The translations under genes and the position numbers were made by a program. Of a stretch of 64,000 nt of DNA, positions 52,355-62,227 are shown piece by piece. Where the stretch lies: positions 28,578-92,577 of the forward strand of contig NZ_LRML01000017.1 in assembly GCF_001647285.1 (NCBI RefSeq), given 5' to 3'. Every line of letters begins with the position of its first letter. Positions within the stretch are counted from its first letter, which is position 1. The notes under the pieces are model-generated. The model saw nothing but the letters and a program-made list of their open reading frames with translations, made no database searches and was not told the origin of the DNA. The DNA is from Rufibacter roseus. Lineage in GTDB: Bacteria > Bacteroidota > Bacteroidia > Cytophagales > Hymenobacteraceae.

Positions 52355-55300
52355 ATGTTCTTCAATATATTTCTGTTCGAGCTGAAGTACCGCCTCAAGC
52401 GGCCAGCTACCTATATTTATTTCGCGCTCTTCTTCCTGATGACCGTGCTGGTGGTGTTTGGCGTGGCCGGCGTTTTCGGCAACCCGATTATCATGGGCGG
52501 GGGCAGCAGCACCTCGCTCAAGTCAAATTCGCCTTACCAGATCAGCATGATTATCACCATCCTCAGCTGGTTTGGTATTCTGGTCACCTCGGCCATTATG
52601 GGTAATTCTGTGTACCGCGATTTTGAGCACAAGACCCACGCGCTGTTCTTTACCTCGCCTATCTCTAAGTGGGGCTACTTGGGCGGAAGGTTCTGGGGCT
52701 CGTTTGTCATTGCGCTGCTGGTCTTCTCCGGCATGGCGTTTGGCTACGTCTTTGCATCGGCGGTAGCGCCGCTGTTCCCGTCGGTTCCCGCCGATAAATT
52801 CGGGCCGTTCAACCTCATGTTTTACGTGATGCCGTACCTGCTGGTGGTCATCCCGAACCTGCTGTTCAACGGAGCCATCTTCTTCACTTTGGGCACCCTG
52901 ACCCGCAATATGCTGGCCGTGTACATTGGTAGCGTTCTGATTTTGGTGCTGTACGGCGTGGCCGGCGCTTTCACCGAAGAACTGGACAACGAGATGCTCG
53001 TGAGCCTGCTAGACCCCATGGGAGCCTCGGCGGTTTACTTTACTACCCGCTACTGGACGGCCGCTGAGCAAAACGCACTGTTCCTGCCTTTCAGTGATTT
53101 TCTGGTGTACAACCGTCTGCTCTGGATGGGCGTTGGGCTGGTCTTGCTGTCTTTCTGCTTCTGGCGCTTTGGCTTCTCGTTCTTCGGGGCAGAGCGCAAA
53201 GTGCGCAGAATCAAGAAAGATAATGCCTTAGGTGTGACGGTGCCGCAAAAACTGGCTTTGCCGAAAGTGGGGCAGGAGTTTTCTTTTGCCAAAAGTTTCG
53301 GGCAGTACTGGAAACTGACGAAGCTGGAGTTCAAGGGCATTGTGCGCAGCGTGTACTTCATTGCCATTCTGGCGGCTGGCGTTCTCTTTCTGCTGTCGGC
53401 GGGTTCACAGGTGGGCAAAATGTATGACACCAACACCTTTCCGGTTACCTCTGAAGTGCTGAATATTTTGAGCGGCACGTTTGCCTTGTTCATCCTCATC
53501 ATCATCACGTTTTATTCCGGAGAGCTGGTGTGGCGCGAGCGCGACGCCCGCATGAACCAACTCTATGATGCCCTGCCTATTCCTAACTGGGTGCCGTTCT
53601 CATCTAAGCTTACCGCTCTGATGGGTATTCAGGTAATCTTAATGGCCGTGATTCTGGTCTGCGGTGTTCTGCTTCAGGCCCTGAAAGGCTATTTCAACTT
53701 CGAGATTTCGCTGTACCTCAAAGACCTGGGCATGCAGCTGATTGGCTTCTGGCTCATGTGCGTGCTGGCCATGCTGGTGCAGGTGCTGGTGAACAACAAG
53801 TACTTAGGGCATTTTATCATGGTGCTGTACTACCTGGCCAATATTTTTAAAGGACAGTTGGGTTTTGAGCATCTGCTGTACTCGTACAACTCCAGCCCCG
53901 GACGGCCTTATTCAGACATGAACGGGTTTGGGCATTTTATTGGGCCGTTTTTACTGTACAAAGTGTACTGGGGGGCGTTTGCCGTTCTGCTGGCGCTGGC
54001 GTCTAACCTGCTGTGGGTGCGGGGCACTGAGGCTAACATAAAAGGTAGGTTTAAGTTGGCCGCCTTGCAGGTGAAGCGTTCTTCTTTATTTGTGTTGGGT
54101 GCTTCCTCTGCCGTGTTTTTAGTTTCCGGCGGATTTATCTTTTACAACACCAACATTTTGCACGAATACCAAGATTCTGACGATTTAGAGAAATTATCAG
54201 CTAAATATGAGAAGACCTACAAGAAGTACGAAGACCTGCCGCAGCCCCGCATTGTAGACGTGTACCTGGAGACAGATTTGTACCCCAAAGAGCGCGAGTT
54301 CCGCTTTAAAGGATACTATTGGCTTAAAAACAAAACCAACGTAGCCATTGACTCGGTGCACCTGCTGCTGGATGACAACGCCGTTATCAATAAACTGGAG
54401 TTCGCCAGACCGGCCAAAACCGTGTTGTATGACAAAGAAATGGGCTACCACATCTTTCAACTGGCCCAACCTCTTTCGCCCGGTGATTCTGTTAAACTAA
54501 ACCTGGACTTGCTGTACCAGACCAAAGGCTACAAGCGCCGCAGTTACAACACCGGCATTGTGTACAACGGCACGTTCATCAATAGCCAGCTGCTGCCACA
54601 CATTGGGTACCAAGATGGCTTTGAACTGAGCGACGACGACAGCCGCCGCAAAAACGGTTTGCCACCCAAAGAGCGCATGGCCAAAGTAGATGACCTGAAG
54701 GCCCGTCACAACACCTACCTCGGCAACGACGCCGACTGGATTACCTTTGAAACCGTGGTAAGCACTGTGCCGGACCAGATTGCCTTGGCTCCGGGTTACC
54801 TGCAAAAAGAATGGACTAAAGACGGCCGCCGCTACTTCCATTACAAAATGGATTCTAAAATCCTGAATTTTTACGCCTTCTTATCCGCGGATTATGAGGT
54901 GAAGAAAGACAAATGGATTGGAACAGACGGTAAGCCAGTCGCTATTGAGGTTTACTATCAGAAAGGCCATGAGTACAACCTGGACCGCATGATCAAAGGC
55001 GTGAAGAAGTCGCTGGATTACTACACCGCCAACTTCAGTCCGTACCAGCACCGGCAGGTGCGCATTCTTGAATTCCCGGGCTATGCCACGTTTGCTCAGT
55101 CGTTCCCCAATACCATTCCATTCTCTGAGAGCATAGGGTTTATTGCCGATGTGGATGACAAAGACCCGGAAGATGTGGATTATCCGTTTTACGTGACCGC
55201 CCATGAGGTAGCGCACCAGTGGTGGGCACACCAGGTAATTGGCGGCGATGTGCAAGGCTCCACGCTGATGTCTGAAACCATGAGCCAGTACGCCGCCTTG

Positions 55301-55993
55301 ATGGTGATGAAAAAAGAATACGGTCCGGAGCGGATGCGTAAATTCCTGAAGCACGAGATGGACCAGTACCTGATTGGCCGCGCCGGCGAACGTAAAAAAG
55401 AGCTGCCACTATACCTAGTAGAGAATCAGCAGTACATTCATTACCGCAAAGGCTCGGTGGTCATGTATGCCTTAGCCGATTACATTGGCGAAGACAAGCT
55501 AAATGCGGCTTTGAAAGAGTACGTGCAGCAAGTAGCGTTCCAGCAGGCGCCGTTCACCAACTCTATTGAGTTCATGACCTACATCCGGAAAGCAACGCCA
55601 GACTCTCTGCAGTACCTGGTGGACGATATGTTTGAAAGCATTACGCTCTATGAGAACAAAGCCACTGAGGCCACTGCCGCCAAGCAAAAAGACGGTTCGT
55701 ATAAAGTAACCTTTACGGTAGACGCCAAGAAGTTCAAAGCAGACAGCCTAGGCAACGAAACCTTAGCGAAACTACATGACTATGTTGACGTGGCCGTGAT
55801 GACCCGCAAGAAGATAGACGGCCACTGGCAAGACGTGCCACTGTACATGCAGAAGCAGAAGATTAAAGCTGGCCTGAACAAGCTGGAAGTCACCGTGAAA
55901 GAGAAGCCGCAGAAAGCAGGGGTTGACCCTTTTAACAAACTCATAGACCGCAATCCAGATGATAACATGAAGGATGTGGAAGTGAAGTCATAA
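52355..55993 (+). CDS. ABC-2 permease fused to M1-family aminopeptidase
   Basis: 1,212 aa. Residues ~1-580 carry two sets of six membrane helices of the ABC-2 type (first helix YIYFALFFLMTVLVVFGVAG), and ~640-1212 an M1 peptidase: EFPGYATFAQSFPNTIPFSE (aligned with the GAMEN region), zinc motif HEVAHQWWAHQV at residue ~950 and the third ligand Glu 20 residues after it in SETMSQYAALM. A membrane segment near 580-600 links the halves, so the peptidase should be on the outer side. Such fusions occur in Bacteroidota; transport plus peptide trimming is inference. Partner of the ATPase at 51195. Confidence 0.92.
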   Translation: MFFNIFLFELKYRLKRPATYIYFALFFLMTVLVVFGVAGVFGNPIIMGGGSSTSLKSNSPYQISMIITILSWFGILVTSAIMGNSVYRDFEHKTHALFFTSPISKWGYLGGRFWGSFVIALLVFSGMAFGYVFASAVAPLFPSVPADKFGPFNLMFYVMPYLLVVIPNLLFNGAIFFTLGTLTRNMLAVYIGSVLILVLYGVAGAFTEELDNEMLVSLLDPMGASAVYFTTRYWTAAEQNALFLPFSDFLVYNRLLWMGVGLVLLSFCFWRFGFSFFGAERKVRRIKKDNALGVTVPQKLALPKVGQEFSFAKSFGQYWKLTKLEFKGIVRSVYFIAILAAGVLFLLSAGSQVGKMYDTNTFPVTSEVLNILSGTFALFILIIITFYSGELVWRERDARMNQLYDALPIPNWVPFSSKLTALMGIQVILMAVILVCGVLLQALKGYFNFEISLYLKDLGMQLIGFWLMCVLAMLVQVLVNNKYLGHFIMVLYYLANIFKGQLGFEHLLYSYNSSPGRPYSDMNGFGHFIGPFLLYKVYWGAFAVLLALASNLLWVRGTEANIKGRFKLAALQVKRSSLFVLGASSAVFLVSGGFIFYNTNILHEYQDSDDLEKLSAKYEKTYKKYEDLPQPRIVDVYLETDLYPKEREFRFKGYYWLKNKTNVAIDSVHLLLDDNAVINKLEFARPAKTVLYDKEMGYHIFQLAQPLSPGDSVKLNLDLLYQTKGYKRRSYNTGIVYNGTFINSQLLPHIGYQDGFELSDDDSRRKNGLPPKERMAKVDDLKARHNTYLGNDADWITFETVVSTVPDQIALAPGYLQKEWTKDGRRYFHYKMDSKILNFYAFLSADYEVKKDKWIGTDGKPVAIEVYYQKGHEYNLDRMIKGVKKSLDYYTANFSPYQHRQVRILEFPGYATFAQSFPNTIPFSESIGFIADVDDKDPEDVDYPFYVTAHEVAHQWWAHQVIGGDVQGSTLMSETMSQYAALMVMKKEYGPERMRKFLKHEMDQYLIGRAGERKKELPLYLVENQQYIHYRKGSVVMYALADYIGEDKLNAALKEYVQQVAFQQAPFTNSIEFMTYIRKATPDSLQYLVDDMFESITLYENKATEATAAKQKDGSYKVTFTVDAKKFKADSLGNETLAKLHDYVDVAVMTRKKIDGHWQDVPLYMQKQKIKAGLNKLEVTVKEKPQKAGVDPFNKLIDRNPDDNMKDVEVKS

Positions 55994-56008
55994 CTTACCT
56001 ACTATTTT

Positions 56009-56051
56009 AAAATCAGAAAGCCCAGCTCGTAGAGCTGGGCTTTCTGATTTT
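56009..56051. terminator. Terminator after the permease/peptidase gene
   Basis: AAAATCAGAAAGCCCAGCTC and GAGCTGGGCTTTCTGATTTT, perfect 20-bp stem with loop GTA. The 400 bp beyond (56052-56450) hold nothing I can support. Confidence 0.92.
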
Positions 56052-56450
56052 AATCGATTGTCTGTTGTCTTAGATATCATCTTAAGGTGCTGCTACCATA
56101 GCTTACAAGTTGCGAGGGTGAAGGACAAACAAAAATATTGCTGTTGCTTGAAGGAATGGTACAGTAAGGCAAAGAACTTGGAACAATAAAAGAGGAGTAG
56201 GCAGAGTGAAACTGTTTCTGCAACAAATAGTAGGGAAGGCCTTACAGCAGGGCTCGTTGTTCAGAACTTTGTTTAGATCTAATTGTATGATTGGGGCAGC
56301 GCGTAAGCGTTAAATATATCCTTCTGCGCTTCTCCTTGATTTCCTGTGAAGTTTTAGAGTAATAAATTCAAACATATCATAAAATAGAATACTGCTGTTA
56401 ATGCTACAGTAGTATTGTTCAATAATTCATCTGTATTTTTATAAAACTGC

Positions 56451-56482
56451 TTGCTTTATAACAAGTTATAGTCGTACCTTTG
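56451..56482 (+). promoter_or_regulatory. Promoter of the TPR-protein gene
   Basis: TTG (56451-56453), 21-bp spacer, TACCTTTG (56475-56482); predicted start near 56488, a 5' leader of about 100 nt. Confidence 0.65.
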
Positions 56483-56588
56483 TCTCATTCTTGTAAATAA
56501 TTGCACTGTTTGCAGTAGCTTATTAGCATTACAAGAACTCCCTTCCCCCAAGGTTTTGCTTAAAATATTCGTTTTTTATATCTGCATC

Positions 56589-57215
56589 ATGCAAAAGGTG
56601 AAGGTTTTTTTTGCTGTAGTTTTCTTTTTAGCGGTTTCTTTTGTTTCTGTAGCTGGTGGTGGCGGAGGTGAAGTGGTGAAGTCAATGGCTGCTGCTAAAA
56701 TGCGTGTAAAGGAAATTACTGCCGTTATCAAACAAAATCCAAGAAATGCCCAGGCCTACGCTGACCGAGCTGCCGCGAAAGTGGAGATGGGGAATGTGTT
56801 TGGAGCTATCAAAGATTACAATACAGCTCTTACATTGGCTCCGGAAAATGAAGCCTTTTTGCAGGGACGAGGAAATGCTTTTGTGTTGGTTGAGGCTTAC
56901 AAAGAAGCCTTAGATGATTTCAACACAGCTCTTCTGAACAACACTTCTGTTGACTTGATTTATGGCCGTGCTGTTGCTAAATTTCACCTAGGTGATTTAG
57001 AGGGTACACTTTCTGATTTAGATCAGGTAGTTGCCGCTGCGCCAAAACACTCTCAGGCACTTTACAACAGAGCCGTAGTGAAATTGGAATTAAACAAAGC
57101 TGAATCTGCCATTGAAGACCTTACTGCTTTCTTAGTGCAGAACCCTAACCATGAAATAGCACTACTTACGTTAGCGTTGGCTAAAAAAGAGGTAGGTGGA
57201 GTAGCTCACCGCTAA
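56589..57215 (+). CDS. Periplasmic TPR-repeat protein
   Basis: 208 aa from ATG 56589 (MQKVKVFFAVVFFLAVSF), the start of a signal peptide ending SVA; an in-frame TTG at 56556 would put 11 residues in front and is rejected. Four tetratricopeptide repeats follow from about residue 35: NPRNAQAYADRAAAKVEMGN, PENEAFLQGRGNAFVLVEAY, NTSVDLIYGRAVAKFHLGD and PKHSQALYNRAVVKLELNKA. A protein-protein adaptor; partner unknown. Monocistronic between its promoter and a strong terminator. Confidence 0.85.
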   Translation: MQKVKVFFAVVFFLAVSFVSVAGGGGGEVVKSMAAAKMRVKEITAVIKQNPRNAQAYADRAAAKVEMGNVFGAIKDYNTALTLAPENEAFLQGRGNAFVLVEAYKEALDDFNTALLNNTSVDLIYGRAVAKFHLGDLEGTLSDLDQVVAAAPKHSQALYNRAVVKLELNKAESAIEDLTAFLVQNPNHEIALLTLALAKKEVGGVAHR

Positions 57216-57226
57216 GCCATTAAATA

Positions 57227-57272
57227 CCCAAAACAAAAAGGGCGAGAGAAATCTCGCCCTTTTTGTTTTGGG
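57227..57272. terminator. Bidirectional terminator, 21-bp stem
   Basis: Arms 57227-57247 and 57252-57272 are fully complementary (inner part GGGCGAGA/TCTCGCCC) with loop GAAA. Between the convergent TPR and methyltransferase genes. Confidence 0.92.
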
Positions 57273-57302
57273 TCTGTTTTTTATAAAGTAGGCTTAAAAC
57301 AG
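57262..57302. repeat. Dispersed palindrome, copy 24, fused to a terminator
   Basis: TTTGTTTTGGGTCTG, centre TTTTTTATAAAG, TAGGCTTAAAACAG. Confidence 0.65.
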
Positions 57303-57338
57303 ATGTGCTAGTATGGCATCTGGCACAGGTGGCAAATT

Positions 57339-57878
57339 CTATCCACGGCTGCTTAAGAGCTTGCTCAAGACGTCCCACACTATCACGCCTACCGTTACAG
57401 ATACATTTAGTGAGTGCTTCGTGCCGAACTGCGGTATCTCCAGCACACCATCGGCGGCTTTCATCACTTCGTCTTCCACCCCAAAAACCTCATTGCCAAA
57501 TACAAAGGCATATTTGCCATCTGGTGCAGGGCTAAAGTCGGTGAGGGTGGTACTGCCTTCGGCTTGCTCAATTGCCCAAACAGAATACCCTTGCTCTTTT
57601 AGACCCAGCACTGCCTCCAGCGTGGAGGGAGCATGAGACCACTCCACTGATTCTGTAGCACCAAGGGCGGTTTTATGGATCTCTTTGTTAGGTGGCGTAC
57701 CGGTAATACCGCAGAGATAAATCTTTTCCACGGCAAAGGCATCGGCGGTTCTGAAGGCCGAACCTACGTTGTGCAGACTCCGCACATTGTCCAGCACCAA
57801 CACCAACGGATTTTTTTGCTTATTTTTGAAGTCTTCCAACGAGTCGCGTTGGAGTTCGTCCATGCTTAACTTGCGCAT
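57339..57878 (-). CDS. TrmH/SpoU-family RNA 2'-O-methyltransferase
   Basis: 179 aa from ATG 57878 (MRKLSMDELQRDS); the longer open frame begins within the promoter. SPOUT-fold trefoil-knot enzyme: motif 1 LDNVRSLHNVGSAFRTADAF (Asn and Arg of the active site), motif 2 YAFVFGNEVFGVEDEV and motif 3 LEIPQFGTKHSLNVSVTVGV (shown in part). It lacks the N-terminal L30e-like RNA-binding domain of RlmB, so it is a compact TrmH-like form; tRNA or rRNA target not known. Confidence 0.9.
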   Translation of the reverse strand: MRKLSMDELQRDSLEDFKNKQKNPLVLVLDNVRSLHNVGSAFRTADAFAVEKIYLCGITGTPPNKEIHKTALGATESVEWSHAPSTLEAVLGLKEQGYSVWAIEQAEGSTTLTDFSPAPDGKYAFVFGNEVFGVEDEVMKAADGVLEIPQFGTKHSLNVSVTVGVIVWDVLSKLLSSRG

Positions 57879-57914
57879 ATCAAAAGAAATTATCGGCCAA
57901 GGCCGAAGAAAGTG

Positions 57915-57922
57915 CAAAGGTA
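57915..57922 (-). promoter_or_regulatory. -7 element of the TrmH-family gene
   Basis: TACCTTTG on the minus strand, 36 bp upstream of the ATG; no good -33. Confidence 0.5.
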
Positions 57923-57940
57923 ACACATTGCCGGGACAGA

Positions 57941-57981
57941 CACGTTTTTAGCCTCTTTTCTGAAAAAGAAGCCGAAAACAG
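57941..57981. repeat. Dispersed palindrome, copy 25
   Basis: CACGTTTTTAGCCTC, centre TTTTCTGAAAAA, GAAGCCGAAAACAG. Overlaps the expected -33 region of the TrmH-family promoter. Confidence 0.75.
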
Positions 57982-58090
57982 CCGCCAGAAATAAACTTGA
58001 ATGCTAAACGTGCCAGCTGTAGCGCTTAATCAATAAGAGAGCAGCAGGATTGACACATTAGCACATTAAAATACTAGCACATTTACCATT

Positions 58091-60712
58091 TTGGCTAAAT
58101 CCGCAGAATTCAGCGCCACGCCGCTGATGAAACAATACAACGCAATAAAGGCAAAGCACCCGGGGGCTCTCCTGCTCTTCAGGGTGGGTGATTTTTACGA
58201 GACCTTCGGCGAAGACGCCATCAAGGCAAGTAAAATTCTAGGCATTATGCTGACCAAGCGGGGCAACGGCTCGGCCTCAGAGACTGCGTTGGCCGGTTTT
58301 CCGCATCACTCCCTAGACACGTACCTGCCCAAGTTGGTGCGGGCGGGGGAGCGGGTAGCCATTTGTGACCAATTGGAAGACCCTAAAACCGTGAAAGGCA
58401 TAGTGAAGCGGGGCGTGACTGAGCTGGTAACGCCGGGCGTATCTTTCAATGACCAGGTGCTGGAGCAGAAACGAAACAATTACCTGGCCTCGCTGCACTT
58501 CGGCAAAAATGAAATAGGTATTGCGTTGCTGGATGCCTCTACCGGTGAATTCCTGCTGGCCCAGGGCGATGCCGTGTATATGGGGAAGCTGCTGCAGAAT
58601 TTCAGTCCCGCAGAGGTGTTGTTCTGCAAAGGCAAAAAAGATTTGTTTTTTCAGAGCTTTGGGCAAGACTTCTGCCATTACGCGCTTGATGAATGGGTAT
58701 ACAGCTATGATTTCGCGGTGGAGTCACTGACCAAGCAGTTCAACACCAAAAATCTGAAAGGTTTTGGCGTGGAGGGGCTCACGGAGGGTATTACCGCCGC
58801 CGGGGCTATCCTGCACTACATGGCCGAAACCCAGCACCACGACTTGCGACATATCACGGCCTTGGGTCGGTTGGAAGAAGATAAGTATGTGTGGCTGGAT
58901 CGTTTTACGGTGCGTAACCTGGAGCTGGTGTTTCCGCAGCACCCTGAGGGTGTGCCGCTCATTGACGTGCTGGACCACACCATTACGCCCATGGGAGCCC
59001 GGATGCTGCGCAAGTGGCTTGTTCTCCCTTTAAAAGATGCCGCACAAATCCGCCGGAGATTAGACACCGTGGAGGCGTTGCAGGCGCGGCCGGAGCTGCT
59101 GCAGGATATTCAGCACTACCTCAAGCAGATCAATGACCTGGAGCGCCTGATTTCCAAAGTGGCGGTGCGTCGGGTGAACCCCAGAGAATTGCTTCAGCTG
59201 GCCCGTTCTTTAGAGGCTACTGTTCCTATCAAAGAGTTACTGACGGTGAGCGGCGTACCGGCTCTGCAAAAACTAGCCGATCAATTGCTGCCCTGCGACA
59301 GCGTGCGCGACGAGATTCAAGCAATTCTGAAACCTGACGCCCCTATGCTGACACACCAAGGTAACATGGTGAACGACGGTATTGACCCAGAACTGGACGA
59401 GCTGCGGGCCATTGCGTTCTCGGGTAAAGATTACCTCTTGCAGATTCAGCAGCGCGAAGTGCAGAACACGGGCATCACCAGCCTGAAAATCGCCTATAAT
59501 AAAGTGTTCGGCTATTACCTGGAGGTGACACACGCGCACAAAGACAAAGTGCCCAGCTCCTGGATACGCAAGCAGACGCTGGTAAACGCCGAGCGCTATA
59601 TCACCGAGGAGCTGAAGACATACGAAGAGAAGATTCTGCACGCCGAAGACCGCCTTTTTGTAATTGAACAGCGCATTTTCAATGAGTTGGTCATCAGCGC
59701 GGCTGAGTTCGTGCCCCAAATTCAGCAAAATGCCAAAGCCCTTGCCGTGCTGGACTGTCTGGCCAACTTCGCGCAGCTCGCCCAGCAGAACGGCTACGTA
59801 AAGCCTGAGGTGAATGAAGGCACTGCCTTGAACATCAAACAAGGCCGCCATCCGGTTATAGAAAAGCAGTTGCCGCTGGGCGAGCGCTATGTGCCCAACG
59901 ATATTCTGCTGGACAACGAAGAGCAGCAAATCATCATTATCACGGGCCCTAACATGGCTGGTAAAAGTGCGTTGCTCCGCCAGACCGCCCTCATAGTACT
60001 CATGGCCCAAATCGGGAGCTTTGTGCCTGCCGAGGCTGCTGAGATAGGTGTAATTGACAAAATCTTCACCCGCGTGGGCGCCTCAGACAATTTGAGCCGG
60101 GGCGAAAGTACATTTATGGTGGAAATGACCGAAACGGCCAGCATTCTGAACAACCTCTCGGACCGTAGCTTAGTGCTCATGGACGAAATTGGCCGCGGTA
60201 CCAGTACCTATGACGGAATCTCCATTGCCTGGGCTATTGTGGAGCACCTGCACAACGCTCCGAAAGGCAGAGCCAAGACTTTGTTTGCCACGCACTATCA
60301 TGAGCTAAACCAGCTCACCGAAGATTTCCCACGCGTGCGCAACTTCAACGTGAGCGTGAAAGAAAGTAACGGCAAGATTCTGTTCATGCGCAAGCTGGTA
60401 GAAGGCGGCAGTGCCCATAGCTTCGGAATTCAGGTGGCCCAAATGGCGGGTATGCCTAATAGCGTAGTCATTCGGGCCAGTGAGATTATGCACCATCTAG
60501 AGCAGGAGAAAATCAGTCACCCGAATCAAGACCCGCAGGAAACGCTAAAGACGCTGCCCAAACAGCCGTACCAGCTCAGCATGTTTGAGCTGAACGACCC
60601 GCAGTTGGTGCGCATCAAAGAAATGTTCGAGAAGCTGGACATTAATACTATTACTCCGGTAGAGGCATTACTGAAGTTGAATGAGTTAAAAATGCTGGTA
60701 GATAAAAAATAG
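58091..60712 (+). CDS. mutS: DNA mismatch repair protein MutS
   Basis: 873 aa from a TTG start ([15 protein letters not shown], the usual N-terminus; no ATG is available before residue 13). Mismatch-binding domain with [16 protein letters not shown] (the Phe-x-Glu wedge), core and clamp domains, then the ATPase: Walker [15 protein letters not shown] near residue 618, the [14 protein letters not shown] signature, Walker [17 protein letters not shown] and [10 protein letters not shown]. Complete. Upstream (58049-58090) is a low-complexity run of TAGCACATT units. Confidence 0.97.
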   Translation: MAKSAEFSATPLMKQYNAIKAKHPGALLLFRVGDFYETFGEDAIKASKILGIMLTKRGNGSASETALAGFPHHSLDTYLPKLVRAGERVAICDQLEDPKTVKGIVKRGVTELVTPGVSFNDQVLEQKRNNYLASLHFGKNEIGIALLDASTGEFLLAQGDAVYMGKLLQNFSPAEVLFCKGKKDLFFQSFGQDFCHYALDEWVYSYDFAVESLTKQFNTKNLKGFGVEGLTEGITAAGAILHYMAETQHHDLRHITALGRLEEDKYVWLDRFTVRNLELVFPQHPEGVPLIDVLDHTITPMGARMLRKWLVLPLKDAAQIRRRLDTVEALQARPELLQDIQHYLKQINDLERLISKVAVRRVNPRELLQLARSLEATVPIKELLTVSGVPALQKLADQLLPCDSVRDEIQAILKPDAPMLTHQGNMVNDGIDPELDELRAIAFSGKDYLLQIQQREVQNTGITSLKIAYNKVFGYYLEVTHAHKDKVPSSWIRKQTLVNAERYITEELKTYEEKILHAEDRLFVIEQRIFNELVISAAEFVPQIQQNAKALAVLDCLANFAQLAQQNGYVKPEVNEGTALNIKQGRHPVIEKQLPLGERYVPNDILLDNEEQQIIIITGPNMAGKSALLRQTALIVLMAQIGSFVPAEAAEIGVIDKIFTRVGASDNLSRGESTFMVEMTETASILNNLSDRSLVLMDEIGRGTSTYDGISIAWAIVEHLHNAPKGRAKTLFATHYHELNQLTEDFPRVRNFNVSVKESNGKILFMRKLVEGGSAHSFGIQVAQMAGMPNSVVIRASEIMHHLEQEKISHPNQDPQETLKTLPKQPYQLSMFELNDPQLVRIKEMFEKLDINTITPVEALLKLNELKMLVDKK

Positions 60713-60760
60713 TCTTAAGTTCTGAGTTGCGAGTCTTGACTCGGGGAAAGGTAATAAGAA

Positions 60761-60799
60761 CTGTTTTGAGCCTGTATTTCCAAAAGAAGGTCAAAAGCA
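60761..60799. repeat. Dispersed palindrome, copy 26 (degenerate)
   Basis: CTGTTTTGAGCCTG, centre TATTTCCAAAAG, AAGGTCAAAAGC, 48 bp after the mutS stop. Confidence 0.55.
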
Positions 60800-60840
60800 T
60801 AACCAATACTATACCCTGCGGAAAGCGCTAATTCTAGTAG

Positions 60841-60915
60841 ATTTCCCCTTTGAAGGGGGGAAGGGGGGCGTTTACATTTGCCGGTCATGGCGTTCCCGCA
60901 AAGTTTATAGGAGAA
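60841..60915 (+). repeat. Third copy of the CCCCTTGAGGGG-type repeat
   Basis: ATTTCCCCTTTGAAGGGGGG then AAGGGGGGCGTTTAC and GGTCATGGCGTTCCC; collinear with the minus-strand reading of 39447-39523 (GGGGTGTTTAC...GGTCATGGCTTTCCC). Confidence 0.65.
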
Positions 60916-60946
60916 TGTGCTTCTGTTCTTGTGGAGGTGCTCTCCA

Positions 60947-60985
60947 ACCGTTTTCGGCTTGTTTTTAGAAAAGTAGCCTTGAAAG
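60947..60985. repeat. Dispersed palindrome, copy 27
   Basis: ACCGTTTTCGGCTTG, centre TTTTTAGAAAAG, TAGCCTTGAAAGG; right arm degraded. Confidence 0.6.
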
Positions 60986-61071
60986 GCAGGAGGGCGAGAA
61001 ATTAATGAAAAATTTTCTCGCTGATTTTCAGATGGATTTAGCAGAAGTAAAGATTTTTTTGTGACAGACTC

Positions 61072-61101
61072 TTGACAAAAGAGAAAATGTGCTTACCTTT
61101 G
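61072..61101 (+). promoter_or_regulatory. Promoter of tRNA-Gly
   Basis: TTGACA (TTG at 61072), 19-bp spacer to TACCTTTG (61094-61101); start near 61106. Confidence 0.8.
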
Positions 61102-61134
61102 TATCACTAATTCAAACAGCGAGTTAGAAACAAC

Positions 61135-61207
61135 GCGAAAGTAGCTCAGTTGGTAGAGCGCGACCTTGCCAAGGTCGAGGTCGCGGGTTCGAACCCCGTC
61201 TTTCGCT
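61135..61207 (+). tRNA. tRNA-Gly, anticodon GCC
   Basis: 73 nt. Acceptor GCGAAAG / CTTTCGC, D arm AGCTCAGTTGGTAGAGC, anticodon stem CGACC-TTGCCAA-GGTCG with GCC, T arm GCGGGTTCGAACCCCGT and discriminator T. CCA is not encoded. A terminator follows directly. Confidence 0.95.
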
Positions 61208-61214
61208 CGAAGAA

Positions 61215-61248
61215 AAAAGACGTTGCTTCGGTAACGTCTTTTCTTTAT
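61215..61248 (+). terminator. Terminator after tRNA-Gly
   Basis: AAAAGACGTTGC-TTCG-GTAACGTCTTTT, a UUCG-tetraloop hairpin, then TCTTTAT. Confidence 0.88.
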
Positions 61249-61280
61249 CTGCCTATTTCATCTCTACTTGAGATGAGGTC

Positions 61281-61364
61281 GCCGGGATGGTGGAACTGGT
61301 AGACACGCAAGACTTAAAATCTTGTGACCATTAGGTCGTGCGGGTTCGATTCCCGCTCCTGGTA
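61281..61364 (+). tRNA. tRNA-Leu, anticodon TAA
   Basis: 84 nt. Acceptor GCCGGGA / TCCTGGT (two G-T pairs), anticodon stem CAAGA-CTTAAAA-TCTTG with TAA, long variable arm TGACCATTAGGTCG typical of a class II tRNA, T arm GCGGGTTCGATTCCCGC, discriminator A, no encoded CCA. No promoter of its own is seen after the tRNA-Gly terminator, so it may rely on read-through. Confidence 0.95.
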
Positions 61365-61365
61365 C

Positions 61366-61406
61366 AAAAGAAGCCTGAATCAGAAGTGGTTCAGGCTTCT
61401 TTTGTT
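61366..61406 (+). terminator. Terminator after tRNA-Leu
   Basis: AAAAGAAGCCTGAA / TTCAGGCTTCTTTT with a 10-nt loop, then GTTT. Confidence 0.88.
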
Positions 61407-61437
61407 TAAAGTAATAAAGAACTAGCCAACATGTCAC

Positions 61438-62047
61438 TTAATACCTGGAATCCTTCTGAAACGGCAGATTAGCCATCTTCTCCAACTCCATGCTGTGGAA
61501 ATCAAACTCCGCCACCACTTTGCTATACAAAAGGTATACACCGTTTCCCTTGTACGGCTTGGAATGGAGTCTGGGTGGGTAGAGAACGGTATAAAAGAAA
61601 TCGCTGGTGGCGTCCAGGAAAGTGCCGAACCGCATGACCTACCTAAGAACGGTGCGCACGTATTTGGTGTTGACCAAAACTCCTGTCATACATCTTTTTT
61701 TTCCCCACAAATGCCAGCAGTTCTTTGACCGGTATGTCGCCCCGCTCTGCCGTTTGCAATGTGCCAAAGTACGAGTAGGTGATCGTGGACGCCAACAGCT
61801 CCATTTCGTCATAGGCATTTTCTATGGCGGTATGAGTAAGGGCAGGTAAGGTGAAGTTTTTTAGAAGGAACTGAAACAATGACAGGCCTTCGGCGAGGGA
61901 AGCATTGTGCCACAGAATCATGTGCGCCTCCCAGAGCCAGATATTTTCTCCCTTGCCGGGTTCACCGACAATAGGTAAACCCATTTCTCTCATGATGGTT
62001 TGGCGCAGTTTACTCGTCCATTGCTAGGTGCCGTGGAGCCTGTCCAT
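61438..62047 (-). pseudogene. Decayed gene of unknown family
   Basis: About 200 codons on the minus strand broken three times. ATG 62047 reads MDRLHGT, then TAG (62024-62026), then 116 open codons (MREMGLPIVGEPGKGENIW ... TAERGDIPVKELLAFVGKKK), a frameshift at a run of eight A (61692-61699 on the + strand as T), then MTGVLVNTKYVRTVLR, a second TAG (61639-61641) and MRFGTFLDATSDFFYTVLYP to 61438. The pieces read smoothly across each break, so this is one former gene. Both stops are one change from CAG. I do not recognise the family. Confidence 0.65.
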
Positions 62048-62191
62048 ACCTGTCACGTACAATTAATTCTAGTTAATGGAGTCATTCTCATATACCTGAG
62101 CTTTCGTGGCAATAATCTCTGTTACTAATTATTTGTAATCGGGAACCTTAGGTGATCAGATAGCAACTATAAAAATCACTAGAAATGGTGA

Positions 62192-62222
62192 TTGTGGGTG
62201 AGAGAGTGATGCTATACATTTG
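62192..62222 (+). promoter_or_regulatory. Promoter 270 bp upstream of the beta-propeller gene
   Basis: TTG (62192-62194), 20-bp spacer, TACATTTG (62215-62222); start near 62228. The transcript would include a long leader. Confidence 0.6.
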
Positions 62223-62227
62223 TAAAG

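Noticed and set aside
52291..52605. 104-codon + strand ORF overlapping the permease start
   Set aside because: Out-of-frame shadow of the permease; contains the palindrome and has no family features.
56556..56588. Extended TPR-protein start at TTG 56556
   Set aside because: It adds a second hydrophobic run before a perfectly good ATG and signal peptide at 56589.
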